Positions 10,525 through 21,730 of a DNA stretch of 39,389 bases are shown one piece after another. Below the pieces are notes generated by a model that was given only the letters and a program-made list of their open reading frames with translations, had not been told where the DNA came from and did no database searches. The stretch covers positions 1 to 39,389 of the forward strand of contig VGXR01000021.1 of assembly GCA_016873255.1 (NCBI GenBank), read 5' to 3'. Both the position numbers and the translations under genes were made by a program. This stretch comes from Planctomycetota bacterium (GTDB taxonomy: Bacteria; Planctomycetota; Phycisphaerae; Phycisphaerales; SM1A02). How positions within the stretch are numbered: position 1 is the stretch's first letter; every line of letters starts with the position of its first letter.

Positions 10525-10640
10525 GCCCCGCGGGCGGTCCGGCCCATGCCGATTTTCCGCAGGCGGGGCGATCCTTCGGGCCTCCGGGCCCGAAGAAGTC
10601 GAGTGGCCAGGTTCCGCCGCGGAGCGGCGGTTGTGTTGTT
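10525..10640 (+). promoter_or_regulatory. Structured 5' leader with attenuator-like hairpins upstream of secretin gene
   Basis: Three hairpins lie in series just before the secretin start. The first pairs 10525-10531 with 10563-10569 (GCCCCGC/GCGGGGC, 7 bp). The second, 10574-10595, is a perfect 9-bp stem (CTTCGGGCC) closed by a TCCG tetraloop. The third, 10614-10630, is CCGCCGC-GGA-GCGGCGG, followed directly by the T-rich stretch TTGTGTTGTT at 10631-10640. The last has the shape of an intrinsic terminator and ends only 13 nt before the ATG, next to the ribosome binding site AGGAG. The structure is visible; the regulatory role is inferred. Confidence 0.5.
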
Positions 10641-10653
10641 GACAGGAGCAGAC

Positions 10654-13827
<3,174 letters not shown>

Positions 13828-13856
13828 GCCCGACGCACCCGTTCGCATGACCTCCC

Positions 13857-13890
13857 GCGCCGGGAGCCTTCGGGCTCCCGGCGCTTTGCT
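13857..13890 (+). terminator. Intrinsic terminator after secretin gene
   Basis: A perfect 12-bp stem (GCGCCGGGAGCC at 13857-13868, complement at 13873-13884) is closed by a TTCG tetraloop and followed by TTTGCTT. It lies 30 nt after the secretin stop and 45 nt before the STAS gene. It should insulate the anti-sigma pair from secretin transcription. Confidence 0.85.
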
Positions 13891-13934
13891 TGGTGCCGGC
13901 CGGGCGCCGCGCGCACAGGGGTACACTTTCGGCA

Positions 13935-14300
13935 ATGGCACAGCAGAGCTACGTCAAGGTGCACCACGACCCCGAGTGCACCCGTGTCGAGTTCACCGAG
14001 AAGCACGTCATCGACGAGGTGGTCATCCGGGCGATCGGCAACGAGCTGACGAAGCTCGTCGACGACAGTTCGCGGCCGCGCATCGTGGTGTCGTTCAAGG
14101 GCGTCGACCACCTGTCGTCGGCCGCGCTGGGCACGCTGCTCACGGTGATGAACCGGGTCAAGGCCAAGGACGGGCACCTGCGCCTGTGCGACATCAGCCC
14201 GCAGATCCTGCAGATCTTCGAGATCACCAAGCTGAACCGGGTGCTGCGCATCGAGAAGGACCTGGCCGCCGCCAAGGCGAGCCTCGCAACGCCGGGCTGA
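13935..14300 (+). CDS. STAS-domain anti-sigma factor antagonist (SpoIIAA/RsbV-like)
   Basis: This 121-residue single-domain protein has the STAS pattern: a beta strand RIVVSFKGVDHL, then SSAALGTLLTVMNRVKAKDGHLRLCDISPQ, then a helical C-terminus FEITKLNRVLRI. Antagonists of this family bind and neutralise an anti-sigma kinase and are switched off by phosphorylation of a serine at the start of the second helix, here Ser61 or Ser62. The Asp that usually precedes this serine pair (DSSG) is replaced by Leu. The ATG at 13935 is chosen because MAQQSYVKV starts the domain; the in-frame upstream extension overlaps the terminator region. The next gene, an HATPase kinase-like protein, begins 4 nt after its stop, so the two form a partner-switching pair. 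Confidence 0.85.
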   Translation: MAQQSYVKVHHDPECTRVEFTEKHVIDEVVIRAIGNELTKLVDDSSRPRIVVSFKGVDHLSSAALGTLLTVMNRVKAKDGHLRLCDISPQILQIFEITKLNRVLRIEKDLAAAKASLATPG

Positions 14301-14304
14301 ACGA

Positions 14305-14757
14305 GTGTCATCGCAGGCGCACGGTGCCCCTTCACCTGGCCACGGCCGCTTCCAGCGGACCTGGGTGCTCCATGAGGAGCGCGATTCGGTGGAGCGTCTC
14401 CAGTCGGAGGTCGCCGAGGCCCTCGGCAGCCACGGGTTCGGCGAGGCCGCGGCGTTCGCCATCCGGCTTGCGCTCGAGGAAGCCCTCGTCAACGGCTTCC
14501 GCCACGGCAACCGCGGAGACCCGTCCAAGCAGGTCACCGTCGAGTGCGCGATCGACGCCGGCGGGGTGTGCATCGAGGTGATCGACCAGGGCGAGGGGTT
14601 CGACCCCGGCTCCGTGCCCGACCCGACCGCCGAGGAGAACATCGAGATCCCCTCGGGCCGCGGCATCATGCTGATGCGTGCCTACATGACCTCCGTCGAG
14701 TACCTGCCCCCCGGCAACCGCCTCCGGATCGTCTACCGCCGGGACACGCAGGCCTGA
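14305..14757 (+). CDS. Anti-sigma factor serine kinase, HATPase_c (RsbW/SpoIIAB-like)
   Basis: The 150-residue protein starts with GTG at 14305. It carries the GHKL ATPase boxes: N box LALEEALVNGFRHGN (Glu58/59, Asn63), G1 box DQGEGFDP (Asp94, Gly96, Gly98), and G2 box GRGIMLMRAYM (118-127). In the family such proteins bind a sigma factor or another partner and phosphorylate the STAS antagonist. Coupling to the STAS gene at 13935 fits this. No sigma factor or PP2C phosphatase gene is adjacent, so target and reactivating enzyme must be elsewhere. The gene faces the SWIM gene convergently across 82 bp, with no convincing terminator seen. Confidence 0.87.
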   Translation: MSSQAHGAPSPGHGRFQRTWVLHEERDSVERLQSEVAEALGSHGFGEAAAFAIRLALEEALVNGFRHGNRGDPSKQVTVECAIDAGGVCIEVIDQGEGFDPGSVPDPTAEENIEIPSGRGIMLMRAYMTSVEYLPPGNRLRIVYRRDTQA

Positions 14758-14839
14758 GCCGGGCCGGCAGCCAGGCGACCGCCCACGCGCGTTCCTGGGC
14801 GCGCCCCCGCATCGCCGACATCCCCGCCTTCGCCGCCCG

Positions 14840-15706
14840 TCACTCCGCGTTTCGGGTGCGAACGCTGTCGTAGATGCTCGCAAGCAGGCCCACCATCGGG
14901 AACTTTCCGCCCATGGGGCTCGGGCCCATGCGGCGCAGCAGCGCATGCGGGACGTGGTCCGGCATCGGCGCGGCCTCCGCCTCGTCGAGCGCGCTTCCCG
15001 GGCGCCAGAAGTCCGCAGCGCACTGCTCCAGCGGCGGCAGCCCGGCGGTGTCCTCCTCGGCCGCGGTGGCGTGCGCCTGCGAGATGCCCGATGTCTGCAG
15101 CGTGCGCTGCTCCTGCAGGCGCTCGAGCAGCATCTCGCCCTCGAGTCCCCGGAACGCGAACAGCACCACGGGGTCCACCTCGATCCGCTCGGCCAGCAGG
15201 TAGGCCGCAGCCGCAACGTGCTTGCACGGCTGCTCCAGGCCGCAGTCGCACTGCGTCTGCACGCCGTCGCCCTCGGCGGGCAGGAGGTGTCGACCCGCCT
15301 CCGCGAAGCAGGATTCGATGGACTCGGGCACCTCGCCGGTGAGGAGCCGCGCCGCGTACACGGCCTCGGAGGCCATGCGCGAGATCACGCGGTCCCATTC
15401 CTCGCGGGTCAGCGGCCTCACCGTGATGCGCGCCTGGTACGGCTTCAGCCCGCGCCCCTGCACGGCGGCCTCCACCACGCCCGGCGACACCGCGTAGTTG
15501 GCCACCTGCCCGGCGAGGGCGTACTCCATGCCCAGCACCTTGGCATCCGGCCGGATGCCCTCCTCGACGGCGCGGACGAACGCGGCGGCGTGCCAGGGCA
15601 GTCCGTCCAGCCCCAGCTTGCGCCGGAACTTGATGCCGTGGCGCACGCGGCGCGGCTGCTCGAGCTTGCGCTGCGACGGCCGGATGCTGAAGCCCTCGTT
15701 GCTCAC
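14840..15706 (-). CDS. SWIM zinc-finger protein partnered with SNF2 ATPase
   Basis: The 288-residue protein starts at a GTG (15706) whose last two bases are the first two of the SNF2 stop codon (GTGA overlap), implying translational coupling. The SWIM motif CxCx(n)CxH is visible as QCDCGLEQPCKHVAAAAYLL (about 150-165), a zinc-binding fold for DNA or protein contact. The N-terminal half (GIKFRRKLG, VLGMEYALAGQVANY) resembles the usual SNF2-partner SWIM proteins. The C-terminal part (ADFWRPGSALDE) also fits that family. In-frame sequence upstream of 15706 is antisense-like Arg-rich translation within SNF2 and is not likely real. Biochemical function is unknown; a role as accessory subunit of the ATPase is inferred. 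Confidence 0.85.
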   Translation of the reverse strand: MSNEGFSIRPSQRKLEQPRRVRHGIKFRRKLGLDGLPWHAAAFVRAVEEGIRPDAKVLGMEYALAGQVANYAVSPGVVEAAVQGRGLKPYQARITVRPLTREEWDRVISRMASEAVYAARLLTGEVPESIESCFAEAGRHLLPAEGDGVQTQCDCGLEQPCKHVAAAAYLLAERIEVDPVVLFAFRGLEGEMLLERLQEQRTLQTSGISQAHATAAEEDTAGLPPLEQCAADFWRPGSALDEAEAAPMPDHVPHALLRRMGPSPMGGKFPMVGLLASIYDSVRTRNAE

Positions 15707-18700
15707 TTGAAGTCCTCCAGCGCGTTGCCGCGCAGCGACAGCAGGTCGCGCAGCTGGGACGTGTTCAGCTCGGTCAGCCACTGCTCGCCGCTGCCGATGA
15801 TCTGGCTCGCCAGCTCGGTCTTCTGCTCGATCATCTGGTCGATTCGCTCCTCGAGCGTCCCCACGGTGATCATCTTGTGGACGTTCACCGTGCGCAGCTG
15901 GCCGATGCGGAATGCGCGGTCGGTGGCCTGGTTCTCCACCGCGGGGTTCCACCATCGGTCGTAGTGGAAGACGTGGTTGGCGGCGGTGAGGTTGAGGCCC
16001 ACGCCGCCGGCCTTCAGGCTGAGGATGAAGATCGGCGCCGCCGGGTCCTCGCCCTGGAAGCGCTGCACCAGCTGCTCGCGCTTGGCCTGCGGGGTGCCGC
16101 CATGGAGGAACAGCGCCTCGATGTCCCGCTCCTGCCGGATCATCTGCACCAGCAGGTGTCCCATCTGCCGGTACTGCGTGAAGATCAGCGCACGGTCACC
16201 GGCGCTGGTGAGCTCCTCGAGCATCTCCATGAGCCGGATGCTCTTGCCGCTGCGGTCACTGAGCCGCGACGCGCGCTCCACGCCCTTGGCCAGGGTGATG
16301 GGGCGGTCCTTCTCGACGGAAGGATCCTCGCCGTCCTCGTCCGCGGCCGCGGCCGCGGACGCGGCCGCCGGCATGCCCTCGCGCAGGAAGTGCGCGGGGT
16401 GGTTGCAGATCTGCTTGAGCTTCACCAGCGCGCTGAGCACCAGGCCGCGCCGGCGGATGCCCTCGGCTTGGTCGACGCGCTTGAGCATGTCGTTGACCAC
16501 CTGCTCGTAGAGCGAGGCCTGCTCGGGGGTCAGCGGGATCTGCTGGCGCGTCTCGACGAGCGGCGGCAGGTCGCTGATGACGGTCGGGTCCGTCTTGAGC
16601 CGCCGCAGGATGAAGGGCCGCACCAGCTGCCGGAGGCGGTCTGCCTGCCGGCGGTCCTTGTGCCGCTCCACCGGCAGCGCGAAGCGCCGGCGGAAGTCGT
16701 TCTGCGTGCCCAGGTACCCGGGGCAGCAGAACTCCATGATCGACCACAGTTCCGTGAGCCGGTTCTCCACGGGCGTGCCCGTGAGCGCGATGCGGAACTT
16801 CGTGTTGAGCGACCGGATGGCGGCGGTCTGCTTGGTGGGCGGGTTCTTGATGTGCTGCGCCTCGTCGAGCACCACGCGCCGCCATTCCACCTGCTGCAGC
16901 AGGTCCTTGTCGCGGGTCACCAGCGCGTAGGTGGTCACCACCACGTCGGCGCGCTGCGCCAGGTGCAGGAAGCGGTCACCCTGCGGGCGCTCCAGGCCAT
17001 GGTGCACGTTCACCGTCAGTTCCGGCGCGAACCGGGTCAGCTCGCGGTGCCAGTTGCCGAGCACGCTCATCGGCGCCACCAGGAGCGTCGGCCCGATGCG
17101 ATCGCCCTCCACCGCCGCCTGGCGCTCCGACTGCAGGAGCGCGATGAGCTGGATGGTCTTGCCGAGGCCCATGTCGTCGGCGAGGCAGGCGCCCATGCCG
17201 TAGCGCTCGAGGAACGCCAGCCAGCTGACGCCCGCGCGCTGGTAGGGCCGCAGCGTCCCCTGGAATCGCCCGGGCTGCTCGAGCATGGCCATCTTCTCGA
17301 CCTGGTCGGCCGGGCCGAACACCTCGGCCACCCACCCCTTGGTGTCGAGCCCCAGCACGGGCAGCGCGCCGTCGGCGGCATCCACGTGCGCAAGGCGCAG
17401 CGCCTCGACCAGCGTGGCCTGCCCGCCCGCGTTCTGCTTCAGGAACTTCACGCCGCGCTCGAGGTCCTCGGGCCGGATCTCAACCCAGCGCCCGTTGATC
17501 CGCACCAGAGGCATGCCCTTCTTGGCGAGCGCCTGGAACGCCTCGAGCGTGAGCGGCGTGTCGCCGAGCGCGATCTGCCAGCTGTAGTTCACCAGGCTGT
17601 GCAGGCCGACGCCGCCGCCACCGCCCGACCCGCCGCCCTCCGCGGGCGCCTGGTCGCTCTCGATGAGGAGCCTGGCGCCGACGCGGTTTGCGGTCTGGCC
17701 CCACCAGTCCGGCGCAAGCACCTCGAAGCCGGCCTCCTGGAGCACCGGACGGAAGTCGCGGAGGAACTGGTAGGCCTCGTTGGTCTTCAGCTCCATGCCC
17801 GTGGGTGCGCCCTCGTCGAGCGCGTCCTCGATCTTCGGGTACAGCCTGCTGGCGCGCCCGAGTTCCTGCAGCAGGAGGTCGCAGAGCTGCTGCGTCTCCT
17901 GGGGGCTGCGGCCGCGGCCCGCGCGACCGCCCGCGGCGCGGTTCCAGAGCGCCTCGGCGTCCACCACGATCGGCGGCACGTCCGCCGACACCAGCGAGAA
18001 CGTCAGCCGCCACGGGTGGTCGTCCTCGTGGCCATCCGGCCCGCCCAGCAGTTCCGAGGGCGGTTCGAGGAGTTGCAGCAGGAGCCGCATCTGCCGGCCC
18101 TCGCCGACGTCCTCGAGGTTGGCGATCCACTGGCGCGCGGTGCGCACGATGCTCGACTCGACGGACGCGGGCTGCTTGACCTCGCATCCGCCGCCGAGGA
18201 GCCCCGCAAGCCACGCCACGTGCGGATCCTTGTCGGGGTCGCGCCCGTCGATGGCGTCGGCGTAGGTCTCGGCCTCCAGCACGTCGCGCATCGCGCGGTC
18301 GACGAGCGAGCCCATCGACTGCTCGAGGAGCGCCGCCGGGGAGCCCGCGCCCTCCGCGGCGCGCACCACCGCCGGCACGCTGCGCACGAGTGCCGAGAAG
18401 CGCGCATGGTTCGGGGCATCGTGGAGCCATGGCCGCCATGCGGCGTGCATGGCGCCCGAGCGCTCCTGCGCGACGGTGGGGATCACGCGCTGGTCGCGCA
18501 CGAGGTGCTGCGTGAAGGCGCCGACCGCGCCCCACCAGCGGGCATCGTGGCCCCATGCGAACTCCGGGGACGACGCCTCGGTGGGCAGGAGCCGCAGCAG
18601 CGCCAGCGCGGTGCGTGCGTCGAGCTTGACCGCGGGCACCTCGAGCGGCGCCAGCACCTCCTCCGGCTCGATGCCGAAGCCCGCGACCTCGTCGACCGAC

Positions 18701-18996
18701 GCGAGCCGGTCGCTCGGGGCAGGGAAGTGGCCGCGCGGCGTCTCGCAGAACGGCAGCAGGATGGGCACCGCGCCCTCGGAGACGGTGTCCTCGCCGCCCA
18801 CGCGCCCGTCGCCCGCCGCCGCCGCGCGCGCCCGCTCGAGCGCCGGCGCCAGCGCGCTGCGCAGCGCGTCGCGGTCCATCGCGTAGGGGTGCGTCCCGGC
18901 AGGGATCGGGTCCTCGCCCTGCGGCGCGAAGCGCGCGGAGTCCTCGCCCCAGACATGAAGCGATCCGTTGGTCCAGTTCAGGTGGAGTACGAACAT
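15703..18996 (-). CDS. SNF2/SWI2-family DNA-dependent ATPase (helicase-like)
   Basis: From ATG 18996 the protein has 1097 residues. The N-terminal half is the family's accessory region (starts MFVLHLNWTNGSLHVWGED, which looks like a native SNF2 N-terminus). A segment at about 450-460 is Gly-rich. The motor domain has ADDMGLGKTIQLIALL (Walker A, about 605), VVLDEAQHIKNPPTKQ (Walker B, about 707), ALTGTPVENRLTELWSIMEF, and the second RecA lobe with LFLHGGTPQAKREQLVQRF and SLKAGGVGLNLTAAN, then HYDRWWNPAVENQATDRAFR. These proteins translocate on DNA and remodel nucleoprotein rather than unwind it. An upstream ATG at 19026 would add ten residues. tRNA-Lys lies 51 nt upstream on the same strand; the SWIM gene overlaps its stop. 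Confidence 0.93.
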   Translation of the reverse strand: MFVLHLNWTNGSLHVWGEDSARFAPQGEDPIPAGTHPYAMDRDALRSALAPALERARAAAAGDGRVGGEDTVSEGAVPILLPFCETPRGHFPAPSDRLASVDEVAGFGIEPEEVLAPLEVPAVKLDARTALALLRLLPTEASSPEFAWGHDARWWGAVGAFTQHLVRDQRVIPTVAQERSGAMHAAWRPWLHDAPNHARFSALVRSVPAVVRAAEGAGSPAALLEQSMGSLVDRAMRDVLEAETYADAIDGRDPDKDPHVAWLAGLLGGGCEVKQPASVESSIVRTARQWIANLEDVGEGRQMRLLLQLLEPPSELLGGPDGHEDDHPWRLTFSLVSADVPPIVVDAEALWNRAAGGRAGRGRSPQETQQLCDLLLQELGRASRLYPKIEDALDEGAPTGMELKTNEAYQFLRDFRPVLQEAGFEVLAPDWWGQTANRVGARLLIESDQAPAEGGGSGGGGGVGLHSLVNYSWQIALGDTPLTLEAFQALAKKGMPLVRINGRWVEIRPEDLERGVKFLKQNAGGQATLVEALRLAHVDAADGALPVLGLDTKGWVAEVFGPADQVEKMAMLEQPGRFQGTLRPYQRAGVSWLAFLERYGMGACLADDMGLGKTIQLIALLQSERQAAVEGDRIGPTLLVAPMSVLGNWHRELTRFAPELTVNVHHGLERPQGDRFLHLAQRADVVVTTYALVTRDKDLLQQVEWRRVVLDEAQHIKNPPTKQTAAIRSLNTKFRIALTGTPVENRLTELWSIMEFCCPGYLGTQNDFRRRFALPVERHKDRRQADRLRQLVRPFILRRLKTDPTVISDLPPLVETRQQIPLTPEQASLYEQVVNDMLKRVDQAEGIRRRGLVLSALVKLKQICNHPAHFLREGMPAAASAAAAADEDGEDPSVEKDRPITLAKGVERASRLSDRSGKSIRLMEMLEELTSAGDRALIFTQYRQMGHLLVQMIRQERDIEALFLHGGTPQAKREQLVQRFQGEDPAAPIFILSLKAGGVGLNLTAANHVFHYDRWWNPAVENQATDRAFRIGQLRTVNVHKMITVGTLEERIDQMIEQKTELASQIIGSGEQWLTELNTSQLRDLLSLRGNALEDFK

Positions 18997-19047
18997 CCGT
19001 GTTCCGAGATTCACCGCGCTGTGCATGCGCGGGCGATGGCGATCGAG

Positions 19048-19120
19048 TGATTGCGCTGGGACTCGAACCCAGGACCTAGCGGTTAAAAGCCGCTTGCTCT
19101 ACCAACTGAGCTACGCAATC
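19048..19120 (-). tRNA. tRNA-Lys (anticodon UUU)
   Basis: The minus strand folds as a complete cloverleaf. Acceptor arms GATTGCG and CGCAATC are fully paired with discriminator A, the D arm is GCTC...GAGC, the anticodon stem AGCGG/CCGCT holds loop CTTTTAA with anticodon TTT, and the T arm is CTGGG-TTCGAGT-CCCAG. CCA is not encoded. It lies just upstream of the SNF2 gene on the same strand. Confidence 0.97.
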
Positions 19121-19450
19121 AGCGAGGTGCGGTCAGGGTCCCAAGATGGGGTGGCGAAAGACAGAGGAGCGATTGTAGGAAGTTCCGGACAAGGCATGAA
19201 GGGGGTGGTAATATGTCCAATAACCTTGCAATCCGCGTGGTCTAAGTCACTGTCAGCACGAAATTTGCGGACGGTCGCACTCTTTGGTCGGTTGCTGCGT
19301 AACGATTGGTGGACTCTCGGTTCCCGGAATCGCACCGTCTCCCCGGCAACGTCCGAATTCCCGCCGCTTACGGGTCGGTTCGGCTTCAGATCAGGGACGG
19401 GAGTCTCCGATAAGGAAACCGGGCATCTCGAACCACGGAGGCCAAGGGCC
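19121..19450. other. Intergenic region between tRNA-Lys and Xer recombinase
   Basis: These 330 bases are noticeably less GC-rich than the flanking genes and contain no convincing gene. They must hold the divergent promoters for the tRNA-Lys/SNF2 unit and for the recombinase. An imperfect dyad GGTAAT...ATAACC lies near 19207-19225. A clear ribosome binding site GGAGG lies at 19437-19441 for the recombinase. I cannot assign promoter boxes with confidence. Confidence 0.6.
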
Positions 19451-20443
19451 ATGAACGACACCGCGACGCTTGCACTCATCCAGCAGTTCCTCAACTACCT
19501 GACCGACGAGCGGCACTTCAGCCCGTACACGGGCCGCTGCTACGGGCTGGACCTTCGCCAGTTCGTCGAGTTCATCGAGTCGAAGTCGGGCATCAAGGTC
19601 GACCTCGACCGCGAGCGCAAGTCGCTCGATGCCCGCAGCATCGGCACCGACACCGTCACCGGCCGCATCCTCAAGTGCGACGTCGAGCTGATCCGCGAGT
19701 TCCTGGCCAAGCTGGGCGAGCAGAAGTACTCCGCCGCCACCATGGCCCGCAAGATCGCCACCCTGCGCAGCTTCCACAAGTGGATGGAGCGCAAGGGCCT
19801 CGCCGCGACCAACCCGATGGTGCTCATCCGCACGCCCAAGCAGGCGAAGCGGCTGCCCAAGGCGATCTCGGTCGAGCAGATCGAGCGCCTGCTCTCGGCG
19901 CCGGACGACACCGAGGTGCTCGGCGCCCGCGACCGCGCGATCCTCGAGACGCTGTACTCCACGGGCATCCGCGTGTCCGAGGTCGTGGCCATCAACCGCG
20001 GCGACCTGAACGACACCGGCGAGGAGATCATCATCCGCGGCAAGGGCCGGCGCGAGCGCCGCGTGCCGCTCGGGAGCCACGCGCTGAAGGCGCTGCGCCA
20101 CTACCTGGGAATGGTGGATGCCGACGCGCAGTCGCGCGGCAAGCGCCTCGGCCCGGATGACCCGCTGTTCGTCAACAAGAACGGCGGCCGCCTGTCCAGC
20201 CGCTCGGTGCGCCGCAAGGTGGCCAAGTACCTCGTCGAGGCCAACCTCGACCCGGACATCTCCCCGCACACCATCCGCCACAGCTTCGCCACGCACCTCC
20301 TCGACAACGGAGCCGATCTCCGCGCCGTCCAGGAGCTGCTCGGGCACCAGTCGCTCAGCTCCACGCAGGTCTACACCCACCTCACCAGCGGGCGCCTGCG
20401 CGACGGCTACGACAAGGCGCACCCGCGCGCCGAAGCCAGCTGA
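19451..20443 (+). CDS. xerC: XerC/XerD-type tyrosine recombinase
   Basis: The 330-residue protein has an N-terminal SAM-like core-binding domain (LIQQFLNYLTDERHFSPYT) and a catalytic domain with all expected residues: Arg174 (TGIRVSEVV), Lys198 (RGKGRRERR), His273 and Arg276 (HTIRHSFATHLLDNGADLR), His299 (ELLGHQSLSS) and nucleophile Tyr308 (QVYTHL). It ends YDKAHPRA, close to the XerC C-terminus. Xer proteins resolve chromosome dimers at dif during division. The ATG at 19451 follows GGAGG. The N-terminal domain carries about 30 extra residues (roughly 46-72, charged) compared with the usual 300-residue length. XerC versus XerD cannot be settled from one copy; a phage-type integrase is unlikely because the protein matches housekeeping Xer motifs and no mobile-element genes surround it. 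Confidence 0.85.
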   Translation: MNDTATLALIQQFLNYLTDERHFSPYTGRCYGLDLRQFVEFIESKSGIKVDLDRERKSLDARSIGTDTVTGRILKCDVELIREFLAKLGEQKYSAATMARKIATLRSFHKWMERKGLAATNPMVLIRTPKQAKRLPKAISVEQIERLLSAPDDTEVLGARDRAILETLYSTGIRVSEVVAINRGDLNDTGEEIIIRGKGRRERRVPLGSHALKALRHYLGMVDADAQSRGKRLGPDDPLFVNKNGGRLSSRSVRRKVAKYLVEANLDPDISPHTIRHSFATHLLDNGADLRAVQELLGHQSLSSTQVYTHLTSGRLRDGYDKAHPRAEAS

Positions 20444-20514
20444 CGGCGCGAGCACATCTCACCCAACCGCACGCAGCGCGGTGCCTTCCGAAGTGTGGGC
20501 GCCGCGTTCGTCGT

Positions 20515-21693
20515 TCATGCGCCGGGCCGCGGCCGCGCGCCGCGCCCGATGGTGCCGGGCCCGTGCTTGCGGCTGATGGCATCCGCCACGCGGTCGAGCG
20601 TGCGCTCGCGCTCGGCGTTCGCGTCGGGGAAGAGGCTCGCCTGCACCGGGGCCTCCGCGGCATCGATGCGGTCGAGGCGCACGCCGACGAGGCGCAGCGG
20701 CTCGAAGCCCTGCGCGGCCCATGCCCGGAACAGGTCCTTGGCCACGCGCAGCACTTCCAGCGTGCCATCGGTCGGCATCTCGAGCGTGCGGCTGCGGGTG
20801 ATGGTCTCGAAGGCGGCCGACCGGATCTTGACGGTCACGCATCGCGCCAGGCCGCCCGACTCGCGCAGGCGGCGGCATGCGCCCTCCGCCAGGCCATGCA
20901 GCGCGGCAACGGCCTCCTCGGGGTCGTGGACGTCCTCGGGAAACGTCGTCTCGTGGCCGACGCCCTTGCGTTCGTGCTCGGGCTCCACCGGCCGGTCGTC
21001 GCGGCCGAACGCGCGCTCGCGCATCGCCACGGCGTGGTCGCCGAGCACGCGCCGCACGGCGTCCTCGGGCATGCGCTGCAGGTCGCCGAAGGTCCTGATG
21101 CCCGCCGCCGTGAACTGCGGAAGCGTCCTGGGCCCGACCCCCCACATCCGCTCGATGCCGAGCGGCGAGAGCCACTCCGCGAGTCCGTCCGCGGGGCAGG
21201 CCGTCAGCCCGTCGGGCTTGCGCATGTCGCTTGCGAGCTTGGCCACGAACTTGTTCGGCCCCACGCCGACGCTGGCGGTGAGGCCGAGCTCCGCGTGCGT
21301 GGCGGCCCTGATTCCCCGCGCGATGTCCTCGCCGTTGCCGTGCAGCAGCCTGCTGCCGGTGGCGTCGATGAAGGCCTCGTCGACGCTCAGCGCCTCCACG
21401 AGCGGCGAGTACCGCCCGAGGATGGACATGAATCGGTCGCTGAGCTCGGCGTACCGCGCGAAGCGCGGCCGGGCCACGCACGCGTGCGGGCACAGCGCGA
21501 GTGCCCGTGACATCGGCATGGCGCTGCGGCAGCCGAAGGCCCGCGCCTCGTAGCTGGCCGCCGCCACCACGCCGCGCCCCGCCCGCCCGCCCACCAGGAC
21601 CGGCCGTCCGCGCAGCGAGGCGTCGTCGAGCTGCTCCACGGAGGCGAAGAAGGCGTCAAGGTCCGCGTGCAGGATGGTGCGGGAACCTTCCAT
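20515..21693 (-). CDS. dinB: DNA polymerase IV (Y-family translesion polymerase)
   Basis: The 392-residue protein is a Y-family polymerase that extends mismatched or damaged primers. Seen: ILHADLDAFFASVEQ with metal ligand Asp11, YSPLVEALSVDEAFID with Asp105 and Glu106, the helix-hairpin-helix region (MWGVGPRTLPQFTAAGIRTF), the little-finger segment (VTVKIRSAAFETITRSRTLE), and a near-C-terminal clamp-binding motif QASLF. All catalytic residues are present. The start at ATG 21693 is chosen because MEGSRTILHADLD is the natural N-terminus; the frame runs on upstream but is low-complexity and antisense to the next gene. It is convergent with xerC (71-bp gap) and divergent from the cytochrome gene across only 37 bp. 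No LexA-type box was identified. Confidence 0.94.
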   Translation of the reverse strand: MEGSRTILHADLDAFFASVEQLDDASLRGRPVLVGGRAGRGVVAAASYEARAFGCRSAMPMSRALALCPHACVARPRFARYAELSDRFMSILGRYSPLVEALSVDEAFIDATGSRLLHGNGEDIARGIRAATHAELGLTASVGVGPNKFVAKLASDMRKPDGLTACPADGLAEWLSPLGIERMWGVGPRTLPQFTAAGIRTFGDLQRMPEDAVRRVLGDHAVAMRERAFGRDDRPVEPEHERKGVGHETTFPEDVHDPEEAVAALHGLAEGACRRLRESGGLARCVTVKIRSAAFETITRSRTLEMPTDGTLEVLRVAKDLFRAWAAQGFEPLRLVGVRLDRIDAAEAPVQASLFPDANAERERTLDRVADAISRKHGPGTIGRGARPRPGA

Positions 21694-21730
21694 GCGCAAC
21701 AAAGTACCCCTCGGTCGGTAGGCTTCGGGC

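Noticed and set aside
10492-10653. Upstream GTG start for the secretin
   Set aside because: The 54 extra residues would be Arg-rich and translated through the hairpin leader; the ATG at 10654 has a good ribosome binding site and a signal peptide follows.
14797-14806. Palindrome GGGCGCGCCC as terminator between convergent genes
   Set aside because: No loop and no T-tract; short GC palindromes are expected by chance here.
19203-19232. Possible dif site (GGTAAT...ATAACC dyad) near the Xer gene
   Set aside because: Arms and 6-bp spacer do not fit the 11-6-11 dif layout and lack the conserved TTATGTTAA-type half-site; only local AT-richness and weak symmetry support it.
19048-20443. Integrative element: tyrosine recombinase close to a tRNA-Lys gene
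   Set aside because: The recombinase matches housekeeping XerC/D, no tRNA 3'-end duplication was noticed in the sequence, and flanking genes are chromosomal.
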